From: an uncultured Bariatricus sp.
GTDB taxonomy: Bacteria > Bacillota > Clostridia > Lachnospirales > Lachnospiraceae
Direction of reading: 5' to 3'
NCBI GenBank assembly: GCA_934320645.1
Contig: CAKRFP010000040.1
Coordinates: forward strand, 1 to 24,099
Length of the DNA: 24,099 nt
Shown: piece by piece, positions 6,556-13,876 of the stretch
Numbering within the stretch: the first letter of the stretch is position 1
How the letters are laid out: the number at the start of each line of letters is the position of its first letter
Program-made: the position numbers and the translations under genes
The notes under the pieces: generated by a model
Told to the model about the DNA's origin: nothing
What the model saw: only the letters and a program-made list of their open reading frames with translations
Databases searched by the model: none

Positions 6556-7464
6556 TTAACGGCGGTTCGGTGTTACAACAACACGTCTGTAAGGTTCTTC
6601 TCCTTCGCTGTGGGTAGAAACTCTGTCATCAGCCTGCAGAGCGGAATGGATGATTCTTCTTTCATAAGGATTCATCGGTTCCAGTGAGATCGGCTTTCTG
6701 CTTCGTTTTACTTTGTAAGCGATATTTTTGGCGAGATTCTCAAGAGTCTGTTTTCTTCTCTTGCGGTAGTCTTCTGTGTCGAGTTTGACACGTACATAAC
6801 CATCCTGTGACTTGTTAGCTACACGGTTGGTGAGGTACTGGAGAGAATCCAGTGTCTGTCCACGCTTACCAATCAGGATACCCATGTTTTCACCGCTCAT
6901 TTCGATTGCAAGAGCACCTTCTTCATCGATGGAGGATATGATATTTACTTCGCCCATTCCCATTGCCTGAAGTACTTCCTGTAAGAATTTCTCGCAGATC
7001 TTCTGTGTCTCTTCGGTTACAACGGCTACATGAAGCTCTTTCTTCTCTTCCTGAATCGGAGCTGCTGCTGTTACGGCAGAGACTGTTTCTGGTTTGTTTT
7101 CTTTTACGAATTCTTTCTTAGGTTCTTTCTTGAAGTCCTTTTTCGAATCTTTTTTGTATTCTTTATGCTCTTTGTACTCTTTACGTTCTTTGTGTCCGCC
7201 AAAATCCTTGCGGTCTTTTTTGAATTCCTTCTTGAATTCTTTTTTGATCTCTTCCGGTTTGATTTCTTCGGCTTTGATCTCTTCTGTTACAGATTTTTTG
7301 ATACGGGCACGGATAACTGCCTGACGGCTTCCGATTCCGAGGAAACCTGCGCTTCCTTTTTCAATAACATCATATTCCATCTGGTCGCTTGCTACACCGA
7401 GCTGGATAGAAGCTTCTGTGATGGCATCGTCTAAAGTTTTTGCTGATACTGTAATCTCATTCAT
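6556..7464 (-). CDS. jag: RNA-binding protein Jag / KhpB (Jag-N, KH and R3H domains)
   Basis: A 302-aa protein. Residues of about 1-52 form the Jag N-terminal domain (SAKTLDDAITEASIQLGV...GFLGIGSRQAVIRAR). Then comes a very basic and acidic low-complexity linker with repeated FKKE, KEYK and KEHK units. A KH domain follows with GILIGKRGQTLDSLQYLTNRV, and finally an R3H domain, ending NPYERRIIHSALQADDRVSTHSEGEEPYRRVVV. In relatives, KhpB binds many transcripts with KhpA and affects cell elongation and division. It begins 13 nt after yidC, a near-universal Firmicutes pairing. The linker is longer than in many homologues and is a plausible flexible RNA-contacting arm. Confidence 0.96.
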   Translation of the reverse strand: MNEITVSAKTLDDAITEASIQLGVASDQMEYDVIEKGSAGFLGIGSRQAVIRARIKKSVTEEIKAEEIKPEEIKKEFKKEFKKDRKDFGGHKERKEYKEHKEYKKDSKKDFKKEPKKEFVKENKPETVSAVTAAAPIQEEKKELHVAVVTEETQKICEKFLQEVLQAMGMGEVNIISSIDEEGALAIEMSGENMGILIGKRGQTLDSLQYLTNRVANKSQDGYVRVKLDTEDYRKRRKQTLENLAKNIAYKVKRSRKPISLEPMNPYERRIIHSALQADDRVSTHSEGEEPYRRVVVTPNRR

Positions 7465-7477
7465 TTGACTTGTCCCC

Positions 7478-8749
7478 CTATTTCTGGCCTTCGTTAAAGC
7501 GCTTTACAAGGTTTGCTTTGTCTGCAAGGCTTCCTGCCTTTGCATTTTCATTTTTCTTTTTCGCTTCTTCAAGCTTTTCTTCAAGTTCTTTTGTCTGAGC
7601 AGCTGATCTTACAGGCTCGTGAATGTTCTTTACGTTCTTGTGAGCCATTTTATTTACATTGCTTGCATCAACTTCTTTTTTGTTTTTACGCTTTTCAGCA
7701 GCTTTTTCCATGTTCTCCTTGATCAGTTCATCCATTGGGATCTTGTTCAGGTGTTTGTTGATGAAATACTGCTGTACCATACGGACAACGGCACTGGCAA
7801 CCCAGTAGATTCCAAGACCTGTAGGTAATGTGAAGCACATAAATACAGATACAAGCGGAAGTGTTACGTTCATGGACTTCATGGTAGCAGCCATCTGGTC
7901 CGCCTGCGGATTATTGGTTGTAGCTGTTGTCTGCTGAGAAAGTTTAACACTTAAGTACTGTGACAGACCGGAAAGAATCGGGATCAGGACTGCCATGATC
8001 ACAATTCCCCATGTTCCGGCTTTGACACCGGTACTGATGAGGTTCATAGGTGTCTCTGCGATATTAAGTCCAAGGAAGTTGTTCATGGACTTTAATGTAT
8101 TAACAGTGCTGTCGATGGTAGTCTGCAGATCTGGAAGCTTCTTGCCAAGGGTATCCCATGTTGAAGTCTGGAATTTGTAGAGTACGTCGATCAGTACATT
8201 CTTATCAGAGTAATCATATTTGGAGGCAGACATCAGGATCGGTTTCGCTTCTCCGATCTTTTCCATAACTTTCTGCCATCCGTCCTGAGCCATGATTGAG
8301 GTAACAAGAGGTGTGTAGACATCTTTTACCTGTGTTACATAAGCCGGGATATTACGGATTACATAGTACATCGCCCACAAGATTGGGAACTGGATGAACA
8401 TACTTAAGCATCCGCCGGTTGGTGATACTCCGTATTTTTCATATACTAACTGTGTTTCTTCCTGCATCTTCTGCATGGAAGCCTGATCATTTTTCCCTTT
8501 GTACTTCTGCTGAACCTTCTGAAGCTCAGGGTTCATTGCAGCAGACATTTTGGAAAATTTCTGCTGTTTGATTGTAAGCGGCATGAGTAAAGTATAGATG
8601 ACGATTGTCAAAAGGATAATACAAATACCCAGGTTGTGAATGCCGACTAAATCCATTACCCGGTAAATACCGTTCATGATCTTACCGAGTACCCAGGCAG
8701 CCTGTCCGATGATCGGTGTGCTGACCTGTGTCATTAAAATACCTGTCAT
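7478..8749 (-). CDS. yidC: Membrane protein insertase YidC
   Basis: A 423-aa insertase of the YidC/Oxa1/Alb3 family, which places membrane proteins with or without SecYEG. Hydrophobic segments lie at about residues 38-60, 130-150, 235-262 and 295-325. Between the first two lies the typical charged hairpin (PLTIKQQKFSKMSAAMNPELQKVQQKYKG), and the C-terminal tail is strongly basic and coiled. No lipoprotein signal with a cysteine is evident. GGAGG sits seven nt before the ATG. Aligned from memory with B. subtilis SpoIIIJ (IIRFLILPLMVKQ), the groove arginine is Tyr52 here (IVIYTLLMPLTIKQ). It is cotranscribed with yidD upstream and jag downstream. Confidence 0.96.
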   Translation of the reverse strand: MTGILMTQVSTPIIGQAAWVLGKIMNGIYRVMDLVGIHNLGICIILLTIVIYTLLMPLTIKQQKFSKMSAAMNPELQKVQQKYKGKNDQASMQKMQEETQLVYEKYGVSPTGGCLSMFIQFPILWAMYYVIRNIPAYVTQVKDVYTPLVTSIMAQDGWQKVMEKIGEAKPILMSASKYDYSDKNVLIDVLYKFQTSTWDTLGKKLPDLQTTIDSTVNTLKSMNNFLGLNIAETPMNLISTGVKAGTWGIVIMAVLIPILSGLSQYLSVKLSQQTTATTNNPQADQMAATMKSMNVTLPLVSVFMCFTLPTGLGIYWVASAVVRMVQQYFINKHLNKIPMDELIKENMEKAAEKRKNKKEVDASNVNKMAHKNVKNIHEPVRSAAQTKELEEKLEEAKKKNENAKAGSLADKANLVKRFNEGQK

Positions 8750-8803
8750 AACCTTTCCTCCATTAACATTTCCGTCCCGGTGTTTGGACGGCTCGTAGGT
8801 TAG

Positions 8804-9016
8804 TTAAGGCACCGGATCATATCCACCTTTTGCGAATGGATTACATCTTAAAATTCTCCATACGGTCAGAAGGCCTCCTTTAAATGCCCCATATTTTTCA
8901 ATTGCCTCCAGCGCATATTCTGAGCAGGTGGGAATGTAAATGCAATGGGTATATACCTTCATAGGTGATAAATACTTTCTGTAAAAACGAATCAAATATA
9001 GTAATATCTTTTTCAT
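8804..9016 (-). CDS. yidD: Membrane protein insertion efficiency factor YidD
   Basis: A 70-aa protein of the YidD family (formerly alpha-hemolysin-like). It shows the hallmark arrangement YRKYLSP, C-x-Y-x-PTCSEYALEAIEKYGAFKGG and RILRCNPFAKGGYDPVP. The N-terminus is amphipathic and probably lies at the inner face of the membrane. In E. coli YidD assists YidC-dependent insertion. Its location between rnpA (50 bp) and yidC (54 bp) is the conserved order and supports the same role. Length is normal. Confidence 0.96.
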   Translation of the reverse strand: MKKILLYLIRFYRKYLSPMKVYTHCIYIPTCSEYALEAIEKYGAFKGGLLTVWRILRCNPFAKGGYDPVP

Positions 9017-9066
9017 AATTTCAGTGCCTCGTTGTGTATATCCGTCTTCTCGATATACTGAACTGA

Positions 9067-9411
9067 CTAAACGCAGTCCGAATAAATGTGATGAAGTTTG
9101 CCCAGATGGATGAGAGCGCTTTCAATCTCATAGTATGACCGGTCTTTGGCGGTCGTCCTTGCGATGATCACGATATCATATCCACATTGGAACTGTTCTT
9201 CGTGTAACCTGTAACTCTCACGGATCAGCCTTGTTAAATGATGTCTTATGATGCTGTTCCCCACTTTTTTGCTGACGGAAATTCCGACGCGGTTGCGTCC
9301 GAAATCATTCGGCAGAAGGTACATTACAAGGTACTTGTTGCCGTAGGGTTTTCCTTTTCTGTATACAGACTGAAAATCCCTGTTTTTCTTCAATGATTCG
9401 GAAAATTTCAT
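9067..9411 (-). CDS. rnpA: Ribonuclease P protein component
   Basis: A 114-aa basic protein that binds the RNase P RNA and helps recognise the 5' leader of precursor tRNAs. The conserved block is RVGISVSKKVGNSIIRHHLTRLIRESYR, where the usual RNR box reads RHH-TRLIRE. The N-terminus FSESLKKNRDFQSVYRKGK is standard. A GGGAGA ribosome site precedes the ATG at 9411. It is 58 bp downstream of rpmH with a hairpin between them, which may lower its expression relative to L34. Confidence 0.96.
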   Translation of the reverse strand: MKFSESLKKNRDFQSVYRKGKPYGNKYLVMYLLPNDFGRNRVGISVSKKVGNSIIRHHLTRLIRESYRLHEEQFQCGYDIVIIARTTAKDRSYYEIESALIHLGKLHHIYSDCV

Positions 9412-9441
9412 GATTTATTCTCCCGATTTACATAAATTTGC

Positions 9442-9471
9442 ATAGAAGAAAAGGCCACATATATGTGACCT
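9442..9471 (-). terminator. Hairpin attenuator/terminator between rpmH and rnpA
   Basis: Read leftward, AGGTCACAT (9471-9463) pairs with ATGTGGCCT (9460-9452) around two bases, with one T-G pair. TTTTCTTCT follows. The stem begins within the rpmH stop codon. It looks like a partial terminator that would reduce readthrough into rnpA, matching the far higher need for L34 than for RNase P protein. Confidence 0.75.
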
Positions 9472-9604
9472 ATGCTGATAATACTTTTCTTCCTTTTGCT
9501 CTTCTTGCTGCAAGAACTTTTCTTCCACCTGCTGTGGCCATTCTTGCTCTGAATCCATGAACTTTCGCTCTGGAACGTTTCTTTGGCTGGAATGTCATCT
9601 TCAT
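9470..9604 (-). CDS. rpmH: 50S ribosomal protein L34
   Basis: A 44-aa very basic protein, MKMTFQPKKRSRAKVHGFRA then RMATAGGRKVLAARRAKGRK then VLSA, which is the complete canonical L34. I translated it by hand from 9604 down to the TAG at 9470-9472. AGGAGGT lies nine nt before the ATG, a strong ribosome site. It is first in the leftward operon and sits under a consensus promoter (9677-9705), divergent from dnaA, the classic layout. Confidence 0.98.
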   Translation of the reverse strand: MKMTFQPKKRSRAKVHGFRARMATAGGRKVLAARRAKGRKVLSA

Positions 9605-9676
9605 TGATATCCACCTCCTATCGATTTCTTCTTATATGAATAGAAGCTTATTTACGTTTTTAAGACATCGTATTTC

Positions 9677-9705
9677 ATTATAATCAAAAAAGTTGTCTCC
9701 GTCAA
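9677..9705 (-). promoter_or_regulatory. Sigma-A promoter of the rpmH operon
   Basis: On the minus strand TTGACG (complement of 9700-9705), a 17-bp spacer, then a perfect TATAAT (complement of 9677-9682). It is about 70 bp upstream of the rpmH start and points away from dnaA. The match is close to consensus. Confidence 0.88.
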
Positions 9706-9768
9706 GCAGTTTTAGCAAAGTTTCAGTGCTTATTTTAAGGAAATTATGAATAAGTTTACGGTTTTTGA

Positions 9769-9797
9769 TTGATTCTGAAATCGTTTTAAGGTAGAAT
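9769..9797 (+). promoter_or_regulatory. Probable dnaA promoter
   Basis: TTGATT (9769-9774), 17-bp spacer, TAGAAT (9792-9797), 46 bp before the dnaA start codon. No perfect DnaA box was seen in the 239-bp rpmH-dnaA gap, so autoregulation by upstream DnaA binding is not evident here. Confidence 0.65.
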
Positions 9798-9843
9798 ATA
9801 AGAGTATGATTATGCTTATTTTGAAGATGAATGGGGCAGGAAC

Positions 9844-11244
9844 ATGGACGTCATAAAAGAAAAATGGGAAGAGATCATTCAAAAGCTGAAAGTAGAATAT
9901 TTTCTATCGAACATTTCTTTTGAAACGTGGATACGCCCGCTGGAGGTCTATGAGATCAGAGGCAACACACTGTATCTCACTGTGAATTTTAAGGCGAGTA
10001 TCGAACACATTCAGAACAAATATCTTCTTCCGCTTAAAGTATGCATCGCGGAAGTTACCGGGACAGAGTATCAGATCAGATTTATTCCGAGAGATCTGCC
10101 GCGCGAGCAGCAACGCAGATATCTGAAGGATACTGCGCCCGTAAAAGAGAAGACACATAAGCATAAAGTGGTAAGTCCGATTACTGAAAAAGCGAATCTG
10201 AATCCGAAGTATACGTTTGATACTTTCGTGGTAGGAGGGAATAATAATTTTGCACATGCCGCATCACTGGCAGTTGCCGAATCTCCCGGTGAGGTCTACA
10301 ATCCCCTGTTTTTATACGGCGGGGTAGGACTTGGCAAGACGCACCTGATGCATTCGATCGCCCATTACATACTGGACCGGGATCCATCGAAGAAAGTCCT
10401 GTATGTGACAAGTGAGACATTTACCAACGACCTGATCACGGCGATCCGCAATGGAAAGACCGGCAACGATCTGGCGATGAATGCATTTCGCGACAAGTAC
10501 CGCAATAACGATGTACTCCTGATCGATGACGTACAGTTTATTATCGGCAAAGAGAGTACACAGGAAGAATTTTTCCATACGTTTAATCATTTGCACAATG
10601 CCGGAAAGCAGATCGTCATTTCCAGTGATAAACCACCGAAGGATATGACGACACTGGAGGCACGTCTGCGGACAAGATTTGAATGGGGACTGATCGCGGA
10701 CATTTCGGCGCCGGATTATGAGACACGTATGGCGATTCTTTATAAGAAGATAGAACTGGATCAGCTGGAAAGATATCAGATTCCGGACGAGGTGATCCAG
10801 TATATTGCAATGAACATCAAGACCAATATCCGGGAACTGGAAGGCTCACTTAACAAGCTGATTGCATTGTACCGCATTGGCGGAAGGAAGAATTTCGATG
10901 TTTCGCTGGCGGCAGAGGCACTGAAGGATATGATCGCGCCGGACGAGAGCCATAAGGTGACGCCGGAGCTGGTGCTGGATGTGGTTTCTGATCATTTTAA
11001 TGTTTCCGTCTCCGAGCTGAAAGGCAGCCGGAGAAATGCGAGAACGGCCGGAGCCAGACAGATCGTGATGTATTTGTGCAGACAGATGACGGATGCATCA
11101 CTTCAGAGAATCGGCGATCTGCTCGGAGGGCGTGACCATTCCACTGTGAACCACGGTGTGGACAAGATTGCCCGGGATGTGGAAAAAGATGAAGCCTTAA
11201 GAAACACGATTGAGATCATTCAGAAAAAGATCAGCCCGCTGTAG
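9844..11244 (+). CDS. dnaA: Chromosomal replication initiator protein DnaA
   Basis: A 466-aa AAA+ initiator. Domain I (about 1-85) covers WEEIIQKLKVEYFLSNISFETWIRPL. A short variable linker rich in charged residues follows. The AAA+ core begins at NPKYTFDTFVVGGNNNFAHAASLAV, with Walker A GGVGLGKTHL and Walker B VLLIDDVQFI. The C-terminal domain IV ends with the box-recognition motif GGRDHSTVNHGVDKI. Length is typical of Firmicutes. The ribosome site is modest (GGGG eight nt upstream, AGGA nearer). It is followed by the 182-bp oriC-like gap and dnaN. Confidence 0.98.
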   Translation: MDVIKEKWEEIIQKLKVEYFLSNISFETWIRPLEVYEIRGNTLYLTVNFKASIEHIQNKYLLPLKVCIAEVTGTEYQIRFIPRDLPREQQRRYLKDTAPVKEKTHKHKVVSPITEKANLNPKYTFDTFVVGGNNNFAHAASLAVAESPGEVYNPLFLYGGVGLGKTHLMHSIAHYILDRDPSKKVLYVTSETFTNDLITAIRNGKTGNDLAMNAFRDKYRNNDVLLIDDVQFIIGKESTQEEFFHTFNHLHNAGKQIVISSDKPPKDMTTLEARLRTRFEWGLIADISAPDYETRMAILYKKIELDQLERYQIPDEVIQYIAMNIKTNIRELEGSLNKLIALYRIGGRKNFDVSLAAEALKDMIAPDESHKVTPELVLDVVSDHFNVSVSELKGSRRNARTAGARQIVMYLCRQMTDASLQRIGDLLGGRDHSTVNHGVDKIARDVEKDEALRNTIEIIQKKISPL

Positions 11245-11426
11245 AAAAATTTTCCATAATTTACCACGGAGGATGAAGGGCTGTCCACGGACTTGTCAAA
11301 GCCTTAAAGTGGTTTAGATTAAGGCTTTAAAGTACTTGTCCACAATTCAACAGACACTACTAAGATAACTACGGATTTGTTTTATATAAATATATATTTT
11401 GCGCGTCGAAAGGAGTTTTACACATT
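11245..11426. other. oriC: Putative oriC (dnaA-dnaN intergenic region)
   Basis: The gap contains, in order, a weak box TTTTCCATA (11250-11258), CTGTCCACG (11281-11289), a perfect inverted repeat (11298-11328) and a good DnaA-box-like TTGTCCACA (11336-11344). Then come a run of CTA-type triplets, CTACTAAGATAACTAC (11357-11372), and an AT-rich tract at 11376-11400. The order box, trio run, AT tract matches the basal unwinding system described for B. subtilis oriC. No exact TTATCCACA is present in the gap. Confidence 0.8.
11298..11328. repeat. Perfect 10-bp inverted repeat in oriC
   Basis: AAAGCCTTAA (11298-11307) and TTAAGGCTTT (11319-11328) with an 11-base loop. No T-run follows on either strand. 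It lies immediately before the best DnaA-box-like site. It may be a dnaA transcript end, a protein-binding palindrome, or part of the origin architecture. Confidence 0.7.
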
Positions 11427-12536
11427 ATGAAAATCAGATGTCTTAAATCAGATCTTGTAAAAGGGGTCAGCATTGTATCAAAGGCAGTTCCGACAAAGAC
11501 AACTATGCCGATCCTGGAATGCATTCTGATTGATGCAACTACAGATATTATCAAACTTACAGCGAACGATATGGAACTTGGGATCGAGACTGTGATCAGA
11601 GGGCAGATCGATGAGAAGGGAATGATCGCACTGGATGCGAGGATTTTCTCGGATATCGTAAGAAAGCTTCCTGATAATGAAATCGTAATTGAAAGTGGAG
11701 TAAACCTTCAGACGCTCATTACCTGTGAAAAAGCAAAATTCAATATTTCCGGCAAATCCGGTGAAGATTTTTCTTATCTGCCGTATATTGAGAGAGAGAA
11801 TCCGGTTTCAATTTCCCAGTTCACACTGAAGGAAGTGATCCGCCAGACTATTTTCTCAATTGCAGACAACGACAGTAACAAACTGATGACAGGAGAACTC
11901 TTCGATATGAACGGGGATATTCTGAAAGTGGTATCTCTTGACGGACACCGTATTTCCATCCGCAAGATCGAACTGAAGGAATCTTATGAACCGAAGAAGA
12001 TCGTGGTTCCGGGAAAGACTCTGATCGAAGTCAGCAAGATCCTTTCAGGTGAAGCAGACAGCGAAGTGAGACTGTATTTCACAGCCAACCACATTGTATT
12101 TGAATTTGATGATACCGTTGTGGTATCCAGACTGATTGAAGGAGAATATTTCCGTATCGAGCAGATGTTGTCCAATGATTATGAGACAAAGGTAAGAATC
12201 AATAAAAGAGAACTCCTGAACTGTATTGACCGTGCAACTCTTCTTGTAAAAGAAGGTGATAAGAAGCCGATCATCATCAACATTCAGGATGAAATGATGG
12301 AACTTAAGATTAAGTCAGAGAAGGGTACGATGGATGAAGAGATTATGATCACTAAAGAGGGAAAAGACCTTTTGATCGGCTTCAATCCGAAGTTCCTCAT
12401 TGACGCACTCCGCGTTATTGATGACGAAGAAGCAGATCTTTACTTTATGAACGCAAAGGCTCCTTGCTTTATCAAGGATGAAGGAGAAAGCTATGTATAC
12501 CTGATCCTTCCGGTAAACTTCAGCGGAGCAGTATAG
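11427..12536 (+). CDS. dnaN: DNA polymerase III beta subunit (sliding clamp)
   Basis: A 369-aa clamp made of three similar domains; it dimerises around DNA and tethers polymerase and other replication and repair proteins. It begins MKIRCLKSDLVKGVSIVSKAVPTKTTMPILECILIDA and ends in YLILPVNFSGAV. The NPKFLIDALRVIDDEEADLYFMNAKAPCFIKD block, typical of the clamp's partner-binding groove, is present. AAAGGAG lies about 11 nt upstream of the ATG. Length is standard. The S4-domain gene follows after 22 bp. Confidence 0.98.
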   Translation: MKIRCLKSDLVKGVSIVSKAVPTKTTMPILECILIDATTDIIKLTANDMELGIETVIRGQIDEKGMIALDARIFSDIVRKLPDNEIVIESGVNLQTLITCEKAKFNISGKSGEDFSYLPYIERENPVSISQFTLKEVIRQTIFSIADNDSNKLMTGELFDMNGDILKVVSLDGHRISIRKIELKESYEPKKIVVPGKTLIEVSKILSGEADSEVRLYFTANHIVFEFDDTVVVSRLIEGEYFRIEQMLSNDYETKVRINKRELLNCIDRATLLVKEGDKKPIIINIQDEMMELKIKSEKGTMDEEIMITKEGKDLLIGFNPKFLIDALRVIDDEEADLYFMNAKAPCFIKDEGESYVYLILPVNFSGAV

Positions 12537-12558
12537 GAATTTAGAGAGGATAAAAATT

Positions 12559-12768
12559 ATGGAGACAATCAAACTCAGAGACGAATTTATCAAGCTTGGC
12601 CAGGCACTGAAAGCAGCAGGTCTTGTAGGCTCCGGTGTGGAAGCCAAGGAAGTCATTACAGAAGGTCTGGTAAAGGTTAATGGGGAAGTAGATACCAGAC
12701 GTGGTAAAAAATTATATGACGGCGATGTTGTTACATTTAACGGAGAAGAGATCAAGATTGAAAAATAG
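12559..12768 (+). CDS. yaaA: Small S4-domain RNA-binding protein (YaaA/RlbA type)
   Basis: A 69-aa protein made almost entirely of an S4 fold: IKLRDEFIKLGQALKAAGLVGSGVEAKEVITEGLVKVNGEVDTRRGKKLYDGDVV. The same small protein lies between dnaN and recF in B. subtilis and most Firmicutes, where it associates with ribosome assembly. The pattern LxxALKxxG...A...I..G.V.VNGE...RRGKKL is what identifies it. AGAGGAT provides the ribosome site. It ends 12 bp before recF, so it is part of the dnaN-recF-gyr transcript. Confidence 0.93.
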   Translation: METIKLRDEFIKLGQALKAAGLVGSGVEAKEVITEGLVKVNGEVDTRRGKKLYDGDVVTFNGEEIKIEK

Positions 12769-12780
12769 GCTGGCTCAGGT

Positions 12781-13866
12781 ATGATTATCAAATCATTAAA
12801 ATTAAAAGATTACAGAAATTATGAAATATTGAATATTGAATTTGATCATGCCACGAATATTTTTTACGGTGATAATGCGCAGGGCAAGACGAATATCCTG
12901 GAAGGGGTGTATTTGTCGGGAACGACGAAGTCTCACAGGGGGACGAAGGACCGGGATCTGATCCGGTTCGGGCAGGATGAAGCTCATATTGAAACTGTCA
13001 TTGAGAAAAATGGTGTTCCATGGCAGATCGATATGCACCTGAAGAAGAACAGTCCGAAGGGGATTGCGATCAACAAGGTTCCGATCCGGAGGGCGAGTGA
13101 ACTTTTTGGACTGACGAACTTCGTGTTTTTCTCGCCGGAGGATCTGAACATTATTAAAAATGGTCCGGCGGAGAGGAGAAGGTTCATGGACCTGGAGCTT
13201 TCACAGCTCGACAAGGTGTATTTAAGTGACCTGGCAAATTATAACCGTACACTTAATCAGCGGAACCGTCTGCTGAAGGATACCTATTACAGAGATGACA
13301 TACTGGATACGCTGGATGTGTGGGATATGCAGCTGGTTCAGTATGGAGAAAAGATTATTCAGAGAAGGATCCGGTTTATTGAGGAGGTCAATGCGATAAT
13401 CGGAGACATTCACCATAAACTGACGGGAGGCAGGGAAAGGATCAGCCTTTCGTATGAACCTGGATGCGGAGCACTTTCGCTTGAGGCGGCGCTTGAGAAG
13501 AACAGGGAGCGCGATATCAGGATGAAGAGTACATCGGTGGGACCTCACCGGGACGACATCTGTTTTATGGCAGGTGGGATCGACATCCGCAGATTTGGAT
13601 CGCAGGGGCAGCAGAGGACAGCGGCACTTTCGCTGAAACTGTCTGAGATCGAGCTGGTACGGCAGATCATAAAGGATACGCCGGTGCTGCTGCTTGACGA
13701 TGTATTGTCTGAACTTGACAAACACAGGCAAAACTATTTACTGGACAGTATTCATGATATACAGACTCTGATCACCTGTACGGGACTTGACGAGTTTGTC
13801 AATCATCGATTTTCAATAAATAAAGTATTTCATGTTCAGAACGGACATGTATTAAAAGAGAATTAG
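12781..13866 (+). CDS. recF: DNA replication and repair protein RecF
   Basis: A 361-aa SMC-like ATPase that helps load RecA at gapped DNA. Walker A is GDNAQGKTNILEG near residue 30, the ABC-type signature region is RRFGSQGQQRTAALSLKLSE, and Walker B is PVLLLDDVLSELD. SVGPHRDDI is also characteristic. The ribosome site is poor (AGG close to the ATG), suggesting low expression or coupling to the S4 gene 12 bp upstream. It is followed 10 bp later by gyrB, in the usual order. Confidence 0.97.
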   Translation: MIIKSLKLKDYRNYEILNIEFDHATNIFYGDNAQGKTNILEGVYLSGTTKSHRGTKDRDLIRFGQDEAHIETVIEKNGVPWQIDMHLKKNSPKGIAINKVPIRRASELFGLTNFVFFSPEDLNIIKNGPAERRRFMDLELSQLDKVYLSDLANYNRTLNQRNRLLKDTYYRDDILDTLDVWDMQLVQYGEKIIQRRIRFIEEVNAIIGDIHHKLTGGRERISLSYEPGCGALSLEAALEKNRERDIRMKSTSVGPHRDDICFMAGGIDIRRFGSQGQQRTAALSLKLSEIELVRQIIKDTPVLLLDDVLSELDKHRQNYLLDSIHDIQTLITCTGLDEFVNHRFSINKVFHVQNGHVLKEN

Positions 13867-13876
13867 GAGGATCAAT

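Noticed and set aside
7030..7434. Phe/Leu-rich 134-codon open frame looking like a membrane protein
   Set aside because: It is the antisense reading of the Lys/Glu-rich Jag linker, which naturally gives Phe and Leu.
9178..9186. ATATCCACA (8 of 9 to a DnaA box) within rnpA
   Set aside because: Single near-match inside conserved GYDIV codons, with no companion box nearby.
9605..9620. ATATCCACC as a DnaA box upstream of dnaA
   Set aside because: It has two mismatches and coincides with the rpmH ribosome site; no other box supports it in that gap.
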